From an uncultured Pseudomonadota bacterium (GTDB taxonomy: Bacteria; Pseudomonadota; Gammaproteobacteria; Burkholderiales; Rhodocyclaceae), in the NCBI GenBank assembly GCA_946479855.1, contig CAMLHL010000020.1:1-42230 (forward strand): a DNA stretch of 42,230 bases, read 5' to 3'. The position numbers and the translations under genes were made by a program. The first letter of the stretch is position 1. Each line of letters opens with the position of its first letter. This document shows, one piece after another, positions 16,599 through 29,319 of the stretch. Under the pieces are notes generated by a model. That model was not told the origin of the DNA and did not search any database. It saw only the letters and a program-made list of their open reading frames with translations.

Positions 16599-16928
16599 AT
16601 GTTGGTCCGATTTGTATCCAGTGAAACCGGGGAGATCCTGATGTTTGCCGAAGCGGCCCGCATGCTGCTGCAGGTGATCGGCAAGGCGACCACCGCCCGC
16701 GGCACCTTTACCCAGGCCGAGATGGCCGCAGCGGCCAAGGTCCTGGCCGAGGCGGCGAAGCGCTCCGAGGCGCCGCCGGCGGAGGACGAGATCGATGAGC
16801 ACGGCAAGAAAAAGGAGCCGGTGGTCGTTCTCAGCCAGCGCGCCTGGCCGCTGATCGACATGCTGGAACGGACCAGCCGGGGTGGGGCGAAGGCAAATAT
16901 CGTCTGGGAAGCACCGGCCGATTTCTGA
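16599..16928 (+). CDS. DUF1840 domain-containing protein
   Basis: This 109-aa protein of unknown function is largely restricted to betaproteobacteria. The whole length matches the family pattern: MLVRFVSSETGEILMFAEAARMLLQVIGK at the start, a low-complexity Ala/Glu-rich linker, and VVLSQRAWPLIDMLERT near the C-terminus. The ATG at 16599 is preferred because it gives the usual N-terminus and has an AAAGGAA ribosome-binding site 6 nt upstream; an ATG in frame at 16563 would add 12 unconserved residues. It is convergent with the hybrid histidine kinase, with only 12 bp between stop codons. Confidence 0.9.
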   Translation: MLVRFVSSETGEILMFAEAARMLLQVIGKATTARGTFTQAEMAAAAKVLAEAAKRSEAPPAEDEIDEHGKKKEPVVVLSQRAWPLIDMLERTSRGGAKANIVWEAPADF

Positions 16929-16940
16929 CCGGCCGGTCTT

Positions 16941-19781
16941 TTACCGCAGCCCGCCGGGATCGATCCCGAAGCCTTGGGCGATGCCTTCAATCACGGTGTG
17001 CAGTTCGCTTTCGAACTGCTGGAAAATATCTTCCGGCGGTATCTCACCCTGGCGCAGGACCATTTCCAGATCCTTGGCGGCGCCTTGCAGTTGCAGGGCG
17101 CCGATGGTCCCGGCCAGCCCCTTGGTGCTGTGGGCGCGCCGCTCGGCGGTGGCCATGTCGCCGGCCAGAATCGCGGAACGGATGATCTGGGGTTCATCGC
17201 TGAAACGGGCATGGAAATCGCGCAAGACCTTTTCGTACAGTGCCGGCTTGTTCATCATGCGTTTCAGGCCATCGGCCTTGTCGATCCCGGGTAGCTCGGG
17301 TAGTCCGTCGGCAGAGCTCATGGGCGCACTCTCCATTTTCTTGGCAGGGGCCGGCGATGTCTTGCGGGGTCGCCAGCGGATCAGGGTGTCTCGCAGCCCG
17401 TCCGGGTCTATCGGTTTGGTGACGAAATCGTTCATGCCAATGTCCAGGCAGCGCTGGCGTTCGGTGTCCAGGGCATGCGCCGTCATTGCGATGATGGGCA
17501 GATCGGGCCAGCGAGCACTCGCGCGCAGGCGGCGGGTGGCTTCCAGACCATCCATTTCCGGCATCTGGATATCCATCAGCACGATATCGTAACTGTTGCC
17601 GTCGTCCAGAAGTTTTTTCAGAGCCTGCCCGCCGTGCTCGGCGATATCAACCGTGATGCCGTAGGATTCGAGGATCTCGCGGGCGATCAACTGGTTGGTC
17701 GGCATGTCTTCGACGAGCAGCACCCGCAAGCCGGCCAGGGGCGCCGGGTGGGTTGGCGCTGCCGCTGCCGGCGGAGCAACCTTTTCGATCAGCTTGCCGA
17801 TCTGGGCAGCCGTCACCGGCTTGTTGAGCACGGTGGCGAAACAGGCCAACCGGGATTCGCCTTCAAGGAGCGCGGTATCGGCGGCGGTGACCATGACCAG
17901 CCGGGGCGGTGGGGATATCTGCCCGCAGATTGCCTCGGCCAGTTCCAGTCCGTCCATGCCCGGCATATTGAGGTCAATGGTGACGAATTCAAACGGTGCC
18001 GCCCGCGAGTCGTCGAGTATGGTCAGCGCCTGTTTGCCGGATTCGGCGGAAACGGCAGTGAAACCTTGTTTTTCGAGCAGGCTGATCAGGATGGCGCGGG
18101 CCAGCGGACTATCGTCGACGACCAGGGCCCGTCGCTTGGCCTGGCGTGGTGCCAGGGGATCGCTGCGGCCGAGCCCGAGTTTGACGTTGAAGGTAAAGGT
18201 GCTGCCGACATTCGGTTGGCTGCGCACCCAGATGTCGCCCCGCATCAATTGCGCCAGGCGCTTGCTGATGGTCAGGCCGAGTCCGGTGCCGCCGAATTTG
18301 CGGGTGATCGAGGTATCGGCCTGGCTGAAGGCGTCGAACAGGTTTGCCTGTTGCTCCCCCGACATGCCGATGCCAGTGTCCTGAACGTCGAATTCCAGCG
18401 TGAGGCGGTCGGCATCGCCGGGCAGGTGACGGACGATCACGGTGACTGAGCCGGTGGCGGTGAACTTGATGGCGTTGCCAATCAGGTTGATCAGGATCTG
18501 CGCCAGACGCAGCGGATCGCCACTCAAATTGGGGGGGACGTCGGGTTCGACGACGTATTGCAGTTCCAGACCCTTTTCCTGGGCGCGCGCCAGCAATACG
18601 CTGGCGACGCTGTCGAGTACGCCGTCCAGGGCGAACTCGGTTTCCTCCAGTTGCAAGCGGCCGGCTTCGATCTTCGAGAAATCGAGGATATCGTTGATCA
18701 GACCGAGCAGGATCTGGCCGGCGCCGTGAATACGCGACACGAAGTCGTGCTGCTTGTCAGACAAATTTGTTCTCAGCAGCAGGTGGGCCAGACCGATGAT
18801 GGCATTCATCGGGGTCCGGATTTCGTGGCTCATGTTGGCCAGAAATTCGGCCTTGGCATGGGCGCCGGCTTCGGCGGCCCGCTTGGCTTCGGTGAGGGCA
18901 ATTTCAACCTGCTTGCGCTCGGTGATGTCCTGCAGGGTTTCGATGGCGCCGACGATCTGGCCCTGCTTGTCGCGCAGGGGCGCCGCAGTGAAGAAAAGCC
19001 AGCGTTTGAAGGTCGGGAAATAGTCTTCCGCTTCGAAGGCGCCTTCAAGCAGTTGCGATTTGCGGTATTTGTTCGAATAGAGCTTCTGGATCTGGGCCAT
19101 TTCCCCGGAAATGACCAGGTCGGCCATGACCGGGCGCTGCTCCGGGTAGAAGGCCCGCCACTGCTCGCGGGTACCGAGCATGGCGCTGGCCGGTACGCCG
19201 ATGATTTCCTCGCAGGCCCGGTTCCAGTGCGTGATCAGATGGTCCTTGTCGAGGACGAAAACGGGGACCGGGCTGCTGTCGATGATCTTGGCCAGGGTAT
19301 CGTGGGCAACCTCGAATTCGGCCATGCGTTCGTGCACGAGATGCTCGAAAGTTCGATGATCGGCCGTCAGTTCGCTTGCCACGGGGGGGGCTGGGGCAAT
19401 CTGGCTTTGTCGGGCGATCTCGTTGAAGGTGACGATGAGCGGGGTATGCGGAGCCCCATGGCCGGGCAGGCGGACGTCGAAGCTGTGCCATCGGCCGTTG
19501 GCGTGCTGCAGGCGCAGGGCGAAATTCGGCAGGCCGTGCGCCGTACCGTTCTCCAGCTTGTCGAACAGCTTGGCCAGCTGCGGGCGCTCGTCGGCGTGGG
19601 TGCGCGCCAGCCAGGCTTCGCGGGTGGCCGGCAGGGTCTCCGGCCTGCTGCCGAGCAACTGGTGAAAATTGGCTGAAACCTGCAGCTGACGGTCTGCGGC
19701 ATGCCATTGCCAGCAGCCGACCCCGGCGAGAGCCAGCGCCTCCGCCAGAGCGTCAGCGGTGAGTGGGGCAGATGGCGTCAT
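16941..19781 (-). CDS. Hybrid sensor histidine kinase (PAS-PAS-HisKA-HATPase-REC-REC-Hpt)
   Basis: This 946-aa phosphorelay protein has no membrane segment, so sensing is probably cytosolic. Domains in order are a divergent PAS (about 10-125), a clear PAS/PAC (about 158-295, including [22 protein letters not shown]), HisKA with His319 in [14 protein letters not shown], and HATPase (about 425-540, N-box [21 protein letters not shown]). Two receivers follow, with Asp603 (TIDLNMPG) and Asp737 ([10 protein letters not shown]), then an Hpt domain with His884 in [11 protein letters not shown]. All phosphotransfer residues are present. It follows the CheZ-like gene in the same direction after 19 bp. 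The output partner is not in the window. Confidence 0.93.
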   Translation of the reverse strand: MTPSAPLTADALAEALALAGVGCWQWHAADRQLQVSANFHQLLGSRPETLPATREAWLARTHADERPQLAKLFDKLENGTAHGLPNFALRLQHANGRWHSFDVRLPGHGAPHTPLIVTFNEIARQSQIAPAPPVASELTADHRTFEHLVHERMAEFEVAHDTLAKIIDSSPVPVFVLDKDHLITHWNRACEEIIGVPASAMLGTREQWRAFYPEQRPVMADLVISGEMAQIQKLYSNKYRKSQLLEGAFEAEDYFPTFKRWLFFTAAPLRDKQGQIVGAIETLQDITERKQVEIALTEAKRAAEAGAHAKAEFLANMSHEIRTPMNAIIGLAHLLLRTNLSDKQHDFVSRIHGAGQILLGLINDILDFSKIEAGRLQLEETEFALDGVLDSVASVLLARAQEKGLELQYVVEPDVPPNLSGDPLRLAQILINLIGNAIKFTATGSVTVIVRHLPGDADRLTLEFDVQDTGIGMSGEQQANLFDAFSQADTSITRKFGGTGLGLTISKRLAQLMRGDIWVRSQPNVGSTFTFNVKLGLGRSDPLAPRQAKRRALVVDDSPLARAILISLLEKQGFTAVSAESGKQALTILDDSRAAPFEFVTIDLNMPGMDGLELAEAICGQISPPPRLVMVTAADTALLEGESRLACFATVLNKPVTAAQIGKLIEKVAPPAAAAPTHPAPLAGLRVLLVEDMPTNQLIAREILESYGITVDIAEHGGQALKKLLDDGNSYDIVLMDIQMPEMDGLEATRRLRASARWPDLPIIAMTAHALDTERQRCLDIGMNDFVTKPIDPDGLRDTLIRWRPRKTSPAPAKKMESAPMSSADGLPELPGIDKADGLKRMMNKPALYEKVLRDFHARFSDEPQIIRSAILAGDMATAERRAHSTKGLAGTIGALQLQGAAKDLEMVLRQGEIPPEDIFQQFESELHTVIEGIAQGFGIDPGGLR

Positions 19782-19800
19782 GGTCGGGCGGGTGTCCGAA

Positions 19801-20370
19801 CTAAAACAGTTCGATATCGTCGCTCTTTTCCTTCATTTCGGCCATGAACCTGTCCACCGCTTCCTGGACCGGCGTACCGTGCATGACGGCGTCGAACATG
19901 GCGATTTCTTCGCGGGTGGAATACTTGGTCTTGATCTTGTCCTGCAGGCCGACCCATTCGCCGGGGTTGTACAGGCGGCGGCTGTCGCCGACCAGATCGC
20001 TCAGCTCGCCGAGGCTCAGCCCGACGTGGGCCAGGCGCTGGACCAGCTTGTCGTAAAACTGGAAGGCGATGATGGCCTGATGGACCATGCCGGACACGTG
20101 TTCCGAAACGCCGCCCAGGTTTTGCTTGGCGACACCGACTTCGCCTTGGTCGGGCAGGGTCTGGATGGTATCGGAAATCATCCGCATGTAACCGGCCATG
20201 GTTGTGAACGAGTGGGTCAGTACCTCGACCGAGGCGTTGCTGTCCTTCATGGCCGCTTCGATCTGGACTGCCGAGAGTTCAAGCATCAGGACCGTTTCCC
20301 GGACCTGGCTCCAGTTCAGATCGGGCATATGGGCGGATGTGCCGCGCGGCTGGCTGGTATTTTCGGTCAT
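19801..20370 (-). CDS. CheZ-like chemotaxis-associated protein, function uncertain
   Basis: The 189-aa, mainly helical, soluble protein shows a block IIAFQFYDKLVQRLAHVGLS (about 112-131). It resembles the AFQFQDRxSQ-type helix of CheZ and related chemotaxis proteins, where Asp/Gln residues attack the response-regulator phosphate. An upstream helix has SVEVLTHSFTTMAGYMRMISDTI. The acidic C-terminus (EMKEKSDDIELF) could act as a short docking tail, as in CheZ. ATG at 20370 is chosen because GGGGGA lies 7-8 nt upstream; an earlier ATG at 20394 lacks a site. It sits 19 bp before the hybrid kinase gene, suggesting that it modulates that phosphorelay. The family assignment is tentative. Confidence 0.6.
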   Translation of the reverse strand: MTENTSQPRGTSAHMPDLNWSQVRETVLMLELSAVQIEAAMKDSNASVEVLTHSFTTMAGYMRMISDTIQTLPDQGEVGVAKQNLGGVSEHVSGMVHQAIIAFQFYDKLVQRLAHVGLSLGELSDLVGDSRRLYNPGEWVGLQDKIKTKYSTREEIAMFDAVMHGTPVQEAVDRFMAEMKEKSDDIELF

Positions 20371-20407
20371 TTGTGTCCCCCGTATTGGCGGCAAACTATA
20401 GCGCAGA

Positions 20408-20770
20408 TTACCTAGAGCATTCCATCAAAACGTAGTGTTTACGCACGTTTTCGAGGACTTCGAAGCTGCCGGTAAAGCCTCCCGGGATGATGCCGGCGGC
20501 TCCGGGGCCGAATTCGGCTGTTTCGCCCTCGGCATCGGTAATCCGCAGGCGTCCTTCGATGACGCAGAAAAACTCGTTCTTGCCTGCGGCGAAGGCAATC
20601 TTCCAGGCACCCGGCTCGCAGGCCCAGATGCCGGCCGAGAGGTCGCCGGAGGCACTGAGGAAATGCTCGAAGGTGGTACGCAGCGGGTTGCCCTTGATCA
20701 GTCGCTCCGGGCGCGGTCGGTCGTAGGTCGGGGGCGGGGTGATGGCGGAGAAAACGGTGAGCTTGGGCAT
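20408..20770 (-). CDS. Cupin domain-containing protein (DUF861/EutQ-like)
   Basis: The 120-aa single-domain protein has a beta-barrel pattern: SAGIWACEPGAWKIAF, then NEFFCVIEGRLRITDAEGETAEFGPGAAGIIPGGFTGSFEVLENVRKHYVLM. The run of Gly/Pro turns (FGPGAAGIIPGGF) matches the cupin fold of the DUF861 group. The usual two-His metal motif is not obvious; the segment reads KNEFFCVIEG. Its ligand is unknown. It is divergent from the amidase gene, with 59 bp between starts. Confidence 0.85.
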   Translation of the reverse strand: MPKLTVFSAITPPPTYDRPRPERLIKGNPLRTTFEHFLSASGDLSAGIWACEPGAWKIAFAAGKNEFFCVIEGRLRITDAEGETAEFGPGAAGIIPGGFTGSFEVLENVRKHYVLMECSR

Positions 20771-20829
20771 GGCAATGAGAATCCGTTGGCGGCGAGGTGC
20801 TTATCTTAATTTGCCGCGATAATTCGCGC

Positions 20830-21561
20830 ATGAGACTTGTCCGCAAACTGTTTTTTGCCTTTTTTCCCCTGTCGACCGTGGGGGCTGCCTTGGTTTCGGC
20901 GGCCACCGCCCAGGCGGTGCCGCCGCTGGTCGCCGTCGATGTGGGCCACGGCGGCAAGGATGGCGGGGCGATCAGCGCCCGCGGCCGGCCGGAGTTCGCA
21001 TTCAACCGCGATTTTGCCGGTGTGCTGGCGGCGGCCTTGCGCCAGCGGGAACTGGGTGTCCGCGAAGTTAATTTCGACGGCAATATCGGCAGTCTGGCGG
21101 CCCGTCCGCTGGCGGCGGCCGGCAGCGACTTCTTTATCGCCGTCCACCACGACTCGGTCGGCGAGCCCTGGCTGATTCCCTGGGAATGGCATGGCCGGCC
21201 GCAGACCTACACCGAGGTCAAGCGCGGCTACGGCATCTTTGTTTCGGCCCAGAATCCCGATCCGGAAACCAGCCTGCGCTGCGCCTCGACGATCGGTGCC
21301 CTGCTGCGCCGGGCCGGCTTCACGCCTTCCACCTGGCACGCCCGCCAGCACCAGCCGGCTGATGCCGAGAATGGCGTGTGGTATTACGACAACCTCGTCG
21401 TGCTCTACCGGACGACCCTGCCGGCGGTGCTGTTCGAAGCCGGGGTGATCAAGCACCGCGACGAGGAACTGGCATTGCTCGATCCCGAGCGCCAGGCCCG
21501 GATGGCTGATGCCGTCGCCACCGGCATCGCCGCTTGCCTGTATGTCAGGGCGGCCGAATAG
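20830..21561 (+). CDS. N-acetylmuramoyl-L-alanine amidase (Amidase_3), exported
   Basis: The enzyme cleaves the amide bond between MurNAc and the stem peptide in the periplasm. The 243-aa protein starts with a signal peptide (MRLVRKLFFAFFPLSTVGAALVSAATAQA). All zinc ligands and the catalytic glutamate of the Amidase_3 (AmiC/CwlV) fold are visible: His40 in AVDVGHGGKDGGA, Glu55 in RGRPEFAFNRDF, His106 in FIAVHHDS, and Glu203 in AVLFEAGVIKH. No AMIN targeting domain or LysM repeat is present, so it is a minimal amidase. ATG at 20830 is chosen because it begins the signal peptide. It is convergent with murB, with only 4 bp between stops. Confidence 0.92.
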   Translation: MRLVRKLFFAFFPLSTVGAALVSAATAQAVPPLVAVDVGHGGKDGGAISARGRPEFAFNRDFAGVLAAALRQRELGVREVNFDGNIGSLAARPLAAAGSDFFIAVHHDSVGEPWLIPWEWHGRPQTYTEVKRGYGIFVSAQNPDPETSLRCASTIGALLRRAGFTPSTWHARQHQPADAENGVWYYDNLVVLYRTTLPAVLFEAGVIKHRDEELALLDPERQARMADAVATGIAACLYVRAAE

Positions 21562-21565
21562 GGAC

Positions 21566-22579
21566 TCAGAGAAAGATCGGTTCCGGCGTCAGGTCGATAG
21601 CGAATTTTTCCCGCACCGCCGCCTGCACCGCCGCCATCGTGCGCTGGACGTCGCGGCCGGTCGCGCCGCCGCGATTGACCAGGACCAGCGCCTGCTTCTC
21701 GTACATGCCGACCGGGCCGAGCGCCTTGCCCTTCCAGCCGGCCTGCTCGATCAGCCAGCCGGCGGCCAGCTTGACCCGGCCATCCGGCTGCGGGTAGCGG
21801 GGCAGGGTCGGGTAAGCGGCGGCCAGCCGTTCGGCCTGCGCCGCCTCGATCACCGGATTGTGGAAGAAACTGCCGGCATTGGGGATCAGCGCCGGGTCGG
21901 GCAGCTTGCGCTGGCGCACGGCGCAGATTGCCGCGGCGATGTCGCGGGCGGTGGGCGCGGCAATCCGGTGTGCCGCCAGTTCCTGGGCGAGGTCGGCGTA
22001 GCGCAGGTTCGGCTGCCAGGCCTTGGGCAGGCGGAAAATGACCGAAACGATGGCAATCCGCCCGCTCAGGTGCCAGCCTTGCTGCTTGAAGACGCTGTCG
22101 CGATAGGCAAAACGGCAGGCGCTACGGTCGACCGTCAAAAAAACCCGTTTTTCGAAGTCCCAGGCCCTGACCGAGTGCAGCAGCTCGCCGATTTCCAGCC
22201 CGTAGGCGCCGATATTCTGGATCGGCGCGGCACCGACCGTGCCGGGAATCAGCGACAGGTTTTCCAGCCCCGGCCAGCCCCGGGCCAGTGTCCATTGCAC
22301 GAAATCGTGCCAGTTCTCGCCAGCCCCGGCCTCGATGAACCATGCCTCGCCATCTTCCGCGACCATCCGTTTGCCAGGAATGGCCATGTGCAGGACCAGG
22401 CCGGCGAAATCGCCGGTCAGCACCAGGTTGCTGCCGCCGCCGAGGATGAAGCGTTTTTCGCTGGCCAGTTCGTCGGCGCACAGTTGCTCCGGTGCGTCGA
22501 TCTTCTGGTAGCGGGCAGCCCGGCCGGGCAGGGCAAGGGTGTTGAAAGGGGTGAGGTCGACGTTGGCAGCAGGGATCAT
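21566..22579 (-). CDS. murB: UDP-N-acetylenolpyruvoylglucosamine reductase MurB
   Basis: MurB is an FAD enzyme that reduces UDP-GlcNAc-enolpyruvate with NADPH to give UDP-MurNAc, in the cytosol. The 337-aa protein is of type I length. The FAD-binding block is [11 protein letters not shown] (44-54), followed by [20 protein letters not shown] (111-130). Catalytic residues are Arg160 (AYRDS), Ser237 (NAGSFFHNP) and Glu334 (PEPIFL), matching the Arg/Ser/Glu triad of E. coli MurB. The chosen ATG gives [16 protein letters not shown], the usual N-terminus; upstream in-frame starts would add unconserved residues. No clear Shine-Dalgarno sequence is seen. It is divergent from the ABC transporter gene. 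Confidence 0.96.
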   Translation of the reverse strand: MIPAANVDLTPFNTLALPGRAARYQKIDAPEQLCADELASEKRFILGGGSNLVLTGDFAGLVLHMAIPGKRMVAEDGEAWFIEAGAGENWHDFVQWTLARGWPGLENLSLIPGTVGAAPIQNIGAYGLEIGELLHSVRAWDFEKRVFLTVDRSACRFAYRDSVFKQQGWHLSGRIAIVSVIFRLPKAWQPNLRYADLAQELAAHRIAAPTARDIAAAICAVRQRKLPDPALIPNAGSFFHNPVIEAAQAERLAAAYPTLPRYPQPDGRVKLAAGWLIEQAGWKGKALGPVGMYEKQALVLVNRGGATGRDVQRTMAAVQAAVREKFAIDLTPEPIFL

Positions 22580-22780
22580 GGGCGGGATTTTCGTCGATTT
22601 TCGGCCGGGCTTGGCGTCTTTGTCCATATTTGCCGAAGCGCTGCTCGGGATGGCGCAGGCCGAGGGCCGACGCAACGAACTTGACCATGGCATCGGGCCG
22701 GGAGTAAAACAGACACAACCGGTAGCAGCCGATTCCCGGTCTTCCTCGACAAACCATGGCGATCTTCGTCACACGACACA
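22580..22780. other. murB/ABC transporter divergent spacer
   Basis: This 201-bp gap between two divergent genes shows no convincing small gene. Apart from the candidate promoter at 22681-22710, no structure was recognised. Confidence 0.5.
22681..22710 (+). promoter_or_regulatory. Candidate sigma-70 promoter for the ABC transporter
   Basis: TTGACC (22681-22686) and TAAAAC (22705-22710) are separated by 18 bp. They match the -35 and -10 consensus at 5 and 4 of 6 positions. Transcription would start near 22717, leaving a leader of about 64 nt. Confidence 0.4.
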
Positions 22781-24499
22781 ATGAAGCCGGTTGAGCGTAA
22801 TCTCTGGCAACGATTCTGGGCCATCGCCTCACCTTACTGGCGCCAGGACGAATGGCTGAAGGCCTGGGGCTTGCTCGCGCTGCTGGTCGTGTTGCTGCTT
22901 GGCCAGACGCGCTTCGCCGTGCTCTTCAACGAGCAGACGGGAGAATTCACTTCGGCGCTGGCCGCGCGCGACGGCGAGCGCTTCTGGGCCTCGATCCGGT
23001 TCTGCCTGTGGCTGCTGCTGGCGGCGGTGCCGATCTACACCCTCTACTATTTCGTTCGCGACACCCTCGGCATTCACTGGCGGCGCTGGCTGACCCACCG
23101 CTTTCTCGAGAGCTATTTCAGTCACCGGCATTTCTACGAACTGAATGCCAATGCCGTCATCGACAATCCGGACCAGCGCGTCGCCGAAGACATCAATACT
23201 TTTACCCAGCGTTCGCTCTACTTCCTGCTCATCTTCATCGGCTCGGTCTTGCAGCTGGCCGCTTTCAGCACCGTGCTCTGGTCGATTTCGCGGGAACTGG
23301 TTTATTTCCTGGTGTTTTACGCCATTGCGGGAACGCTGATTACCCTTTTCGTCTTCGGCCGCCGGCTGATGAGCCTGAATTTCCACCAGTTGCGGCGCGA
23401 GGCCGATTTCCGTTTCAGCTTGGTGCGCGTTCGCGAAAACGCCGAATCGATTGCCCTCTACGGCGGCGAGAATCAGGAACTGCAACAGGTCAGGCAGCGT
23501 TTTGCCGCCGCCTTCAAGAATTTCAAGCGCTTGATCCGCAGCCAGATGGGACTCAATTTCTTTCAGCATGCCTACGGCCTGATGACCATCGTCCTGCCCA
23601 GTGCCATCATCGCCTCCCGCGTACTGTCCGGCGAACTGGAGGTCGGCCGGGCGATTCAGGCGGCTGGCGCATTTGCCGCGGTGCTCAGCGCTTTTTCGCT
23701 GATCGTCGAGAATTTCGAGAGCCTGAGCCGCTTCGCCGCCGGCGTCGATCGCCTCGACACCCTGGCCCGCTTCCTGCCCGGCCATCCGGCCGGTCACACC
23801 CGCCGGGGGAGCACCATCCTTTCGGTCGATGCGGCCCACCTGGTTCTGGAAAATGTCACCCTGGAAACGCCGAACTACGAACGGACGCTGATCCGCAACC
23901 TGTCGCTGGAAGTCGTGCCGGGCCAGAACCTGATGATCGTCGGCCAGAGCGGCAGCGGCAAGAGTTCGCTGCTGCGCGCCATCGCCGGTCTATGGTACGC
24001 GGGCAGCGGGACCATCCTCCGGCCGCCGCCGAACGATATCCTGTTCCTGCCTCAGCAGCCCTACATGCTGCTCGGCACCCTGCGCAGCCAGCTGCTCTAT
24101 CCGCACAAGGAGCGTTCGATCCACGACGAACAGCTGTTGCAGGTGCTGGACAAGGTCAATCTGCCCGATCTGGCCAGCCGCTTTGGCGGCCTCGATGTCG
24201 AGATGGACTGGCAGAAAGTGCTCTCCGTCGGCGAACAGCAGCGCCTGGCTTTTGCCCGCGTCCTGCTCAGCAAGCCGCGCTTCGTTGTCCTCGACGAAGC
24301 GACGAGCGCCCTCGACAGCGCCAACGAAGACGCGCTCTACCGGCAACTCCTGGCCATGAACACGACCCTGGTCAGCGTCGCCCACCGGCCCGCCATCCTC
24401 AAATACCACCAGCGCGTGCTGGAACTGAGCGGGCACTGTACCTGGCAGTCGTTTTCCGCCGATGGCTATTGCTTCCGGCAGGAAAACGACGAGCCATAG
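22781..24499 (+). CDS. ABC transporter, fused permease/ATP-binding protein of the ABCD/SbmA-BacA-YddA type
   Basis: The 572-aa half-transporter has an N-terminal membrane domain (about 25-330, helices such as WGLLALLVVLLLGQ and FCLWLLLAAVPIYTLYYFV) and a C-terminal nucleotide-binding domain. The membrane part has features of the peroxisomal-type ABC membrane domain, including DNPDQRVAEDINTF near 127-140. Walker A is GQSGSGKSS (388-396). The signature reads LSVGEQQRLAFARVLL (481-496), the variant used by this family in place of LSGGQ. Walker B is FVVLDEATSALDS. Relatives move cobalamin, peptides or very-long-chain acyl-CoA; the substrate here is unknown. It would act as a homodimer in the inner membrane. 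A 13-bp hairpin follows. Confidence 0.9.
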   Translation: MKPVERNLWQRFWAIASPYWRQDEWLKAWGLLALLVVLLLGQTRFAVLFNEQTGEFTSALAARDGERFWASIRFCLWLLLAAVPIYTLYYFVRDTLGIHWRRWLTHRFLESYFSHRHFYELNANAVIDNPDQRVAEDINTFTQRSLYFLLIFIGSVLQLAAFSTVLWSISRELVYFLVFYAIAGTLITLFVFGRRLMSLNFHQLRREADFRFSLVRVRENAESIALYGGENQELQQVRQRFAAAFKNFKRLIRSQMGLNFFQHAYGLMTIVLPSAIIASRVLSGELEVGRAIQAAGAFAAVLSAFSLIVENFESLSRFAAGVDRLDTLARFLPGHPAGHTRRGSTILSVDAAHLVLENVTLETPNYERTLIRNLSLEVVPGQNLMIVGQSGSGKSSLLRAIAGLWYAGSGTILRPPPNDILFLPQQPYMLLGTLRSQLLYPHKERSIHDEQLLQVLDKVNLPDLASRFGGLDVEMDWQKVLSVGEQQRLAFARVLLSKPRFVVLDEATSALDSANEDALYRQLLAMNTTLVSVAHRPAILKYHQRVLELSGHCTWQSFSADGYCFRQENDEP

Positions 24500-24509
24500 G
24501 CCTGGCCGG

Positions 24510-24537
24510 CCGGCAGCGCACCTTGGTGCGCTGCCGG
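24510..24537. terminator. Hairpin terminator between convergent genes
   Basis: Perfect 13-bp arms CCGGCAGCGCACC (24510-24522) and GGTGCGCTGCCGG (24525-24537) flank a TT. It lies between the ABC transporter and the convergent PEP-CTERM gene and could serve both. It lacks a U-tract, so it may act by other means. Confidence 0.6.
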
Positions 24538-24555
24538 GAGTGACCCGGCCGCCGC

Positions 24556-25269
24556 TTACTGCGAATTTTTCCGACGACTGGCCAGGCGCTGGCGCAGGTT
24601 AAATCCGAGACCGATAAAGCCGGCCCCCATCAGGAGCAGGGATGACGGTTCGGGAATATTGGTGCGGGCGAGCAGCGGGGCGGCCTCAATCATCGTGAAC
24701 GTGGCATTGATGTCGTTGCCGATCGGGGACTGGTAGGTGCAGTGATCGTTACCCTGGCAGTTCCATGACAGTCCGGAGAGCAGTACCTCGATTTTTTCAC
24801 CGGAAGCCAAAGTCAAATAGACCGGGGCAAAGGAGACGGCCAGATCGATGTTGGGAAAACCGATGTCCTTGAGTACTCCCGGGGTCGCCGTGACAGTGGC
24901 GGTGCTGACCTGTTGGTTGAGGCCGGGAGTGAGGAAGTTCAGGATGCCGCTGAGCGTCAGGTTGTCTACCTCGCCGGCCGCGATCGTTCCGTCTTCCTCG
25001 GCGAAACGGGCTGCCCCAAGGGCGAGTGTCTGGCTGTCGCCCACCTGGCTGAAGGTCAGGCTGGTGCCGGCCAGGGTGGGGGCGACGTTCCAGGCGACAT
25101 TCAGCAAATCGTGGCTGGCATCGCAGGCGGCGCCGATGCACGCCGTACCCCAGCCGGCGCCGACGTTCCAGCTTGCGCTGTCCAGCGTGACCGTGGCGGC
25201 AGATACCGTGGCCGGCAACAAGACAGCTGCTGCCAGGGCGGCAAATGGAATGATCGCGTTCTTTTTCAT
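24556..25269 (-). CDS. PEP-CTERM sorting domain-containing protein
   Basis: The 237-aa exported protein has a signal peptide (MKKNAIIPFAALAAAVLLPATVSA), a beta-rich Ala/Thr/Leu-rich body of unknown function, and a C-terminal sorting signal at about 206-237. The signal consists of IPEPSS, a hydrophobic helix LLLMGAGFIGLGF, and a basic end (RQRLASRRKNSQ). This tripartite tail is the target of exosortase (EpsH), which links the surface display of such proteins to exopolysaccharide production. Four cysteines (two in ACIGAACD, two in NCQGNDHC) could form disulfides. An AAGGG ribosome-binding site precedes the ATG. No exosortase gene is in the window; in these genomes substrates are usually scattered. 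Confidence 0.9.
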   Translation of the reverse strand: MKKNAIIPFAALAAAVLLPATVSAATVTLDSASWNVGAGWGTACIGAACDASHDLLNVAWNVAPTLAGTSLTFSQVGDSQTLALGAARFAEEDGTIAAGEVDNLTLSGILNFLTPGLNQQVSTATVTATPGVLKDIGFPNIDLAVSFAPVYLTLASGEKIEVLLSGLSWNCQGNDHCTYQSPIGNDINATFTMIEAAPLLARTNIPEPSSLLLMGAGFIGLGFNLRQRLASRRKNSQ

Positions 25270-25350
25270 TGGTCTACCCTTCCAGAATTCATTATTCGGC
25301 CGACTGCTGTCGTGAAGCGAAGAGGCTCAGACCATGGGCATTTATTTATG

Positions 25351-25417
25351 TTTGGTGGCTACGCGCTATCCGTGCCTGAGTCACCAAAAGTGTATGGTCG
25401 ACCGCCGGCGGATAGCG
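25351..25417. repeat. Two interlocking inverted repeats
   Basis: Repeat A has arms TTTGGTGGCT (25351-25360) and AGTCACCAAA (25379-25388), complementary with one G-T pair. Repeat B has perfect arms CGCTATCCG (25364-25372) and CGGATAGCG (25409-25417). The left arm of B lies in the loop of A, so the two hairpins could form a pseudoknot or exclude each other. Confidence 0.5.
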
Positions 25418-25530
25418 TGAAATATGACACGCATGAGCTGATTTATACCCGCGCAGTCGATCGGTGCGCCGGTGTGCATTGGCGCGAAGCGCCGGGACCC
25501 TGGCAAAGCCGGGGCCCCGGGCGAGGAATA

Positions 25531-25560
25531 TTGGCCGGCCGGGAAACGACCGCCGGCCAA
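25531..25560 (-). terminator. Hairpin terminator after metH
   Basis: On the minus strand the perfect 9-bp arms TTGGCCGGC and GCCGGCCAA (25552-25560 and 25531-25539) enclose a 12-nt loop and are followed by TATTCCTC. It lies 9 bp past the metH stop. Confidence 0.6.
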
Positions 25561-25568
25561 GACTGGGT

Positions 25569-29234
<3,666 letters not shown>

Positions 29235-29271
29235 GATCACCTCGGCTAAACTGGAACACGCCGGGGACGCC

Positions 29272-29319
29272 GCAAAAACAAACGGCGTCACAAACCGGCC
29301 AGGGTTTGCGAGCGCCGTT
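29272..29319 (-). terminator. Riboswitch-associated intrinsic terminator upstream of metH
   Basis: On the minus strand the arms AACGGCG...GCAAACC and GGTTTGT...CGCCGTT (within 29281-29319) form a long hairpin with a CTGGCC loop, followed by the T-rich run TTGTTTTTG (down to about 29272). The 5' arm reuses the 3' bases of the SAH aptamer, so aptamer and terminator are mutually exclusive. Binding of SAH should prevent termination and allow metH expression. Confidence 0.8.

Larger units (their letters stand above)
25270..25568. other. Structured intergenic region upstream of the PEP-CTERM gene
   Basis: This region of about 300 bp contains no credible gene. It holds two overlapping inverted repeats (25351-25388 and 25364-25417) and, at its right end, a metH terminator hairpin (25531-25560). 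The PEP-CTERM promoter should lie here, but no strong -35/-10 pair stands out. Confidence 0.5.

Noticed and set aside
16927..16938. GACCGGCCGGTC palindrome followed by TTTT as a terminator after the DUF1840 gene
   Set aside because: A hairpin would have only a 4-bp stem with a usable loop; more likely a chance GC palindrome between convergent genes.
20090..20105. CACGTG-centred sequence in the CheZ-like gene as a fourth parS site
   Set aside because: The flanks (CGGA and TTCCG) do not match GTTY/RAAC, and the arms are offset by one base.
25360..25385. Possible sigma-54 promoter upstream of the PEP-CTERM gene (minus strand, AGGCAC-N8-GC)
   Set aside because: The GG-N10-GC spacing fits, but the -12 part lacks the TT before GC and the element overlaps the interlocking hairpins; too weak to annotate.
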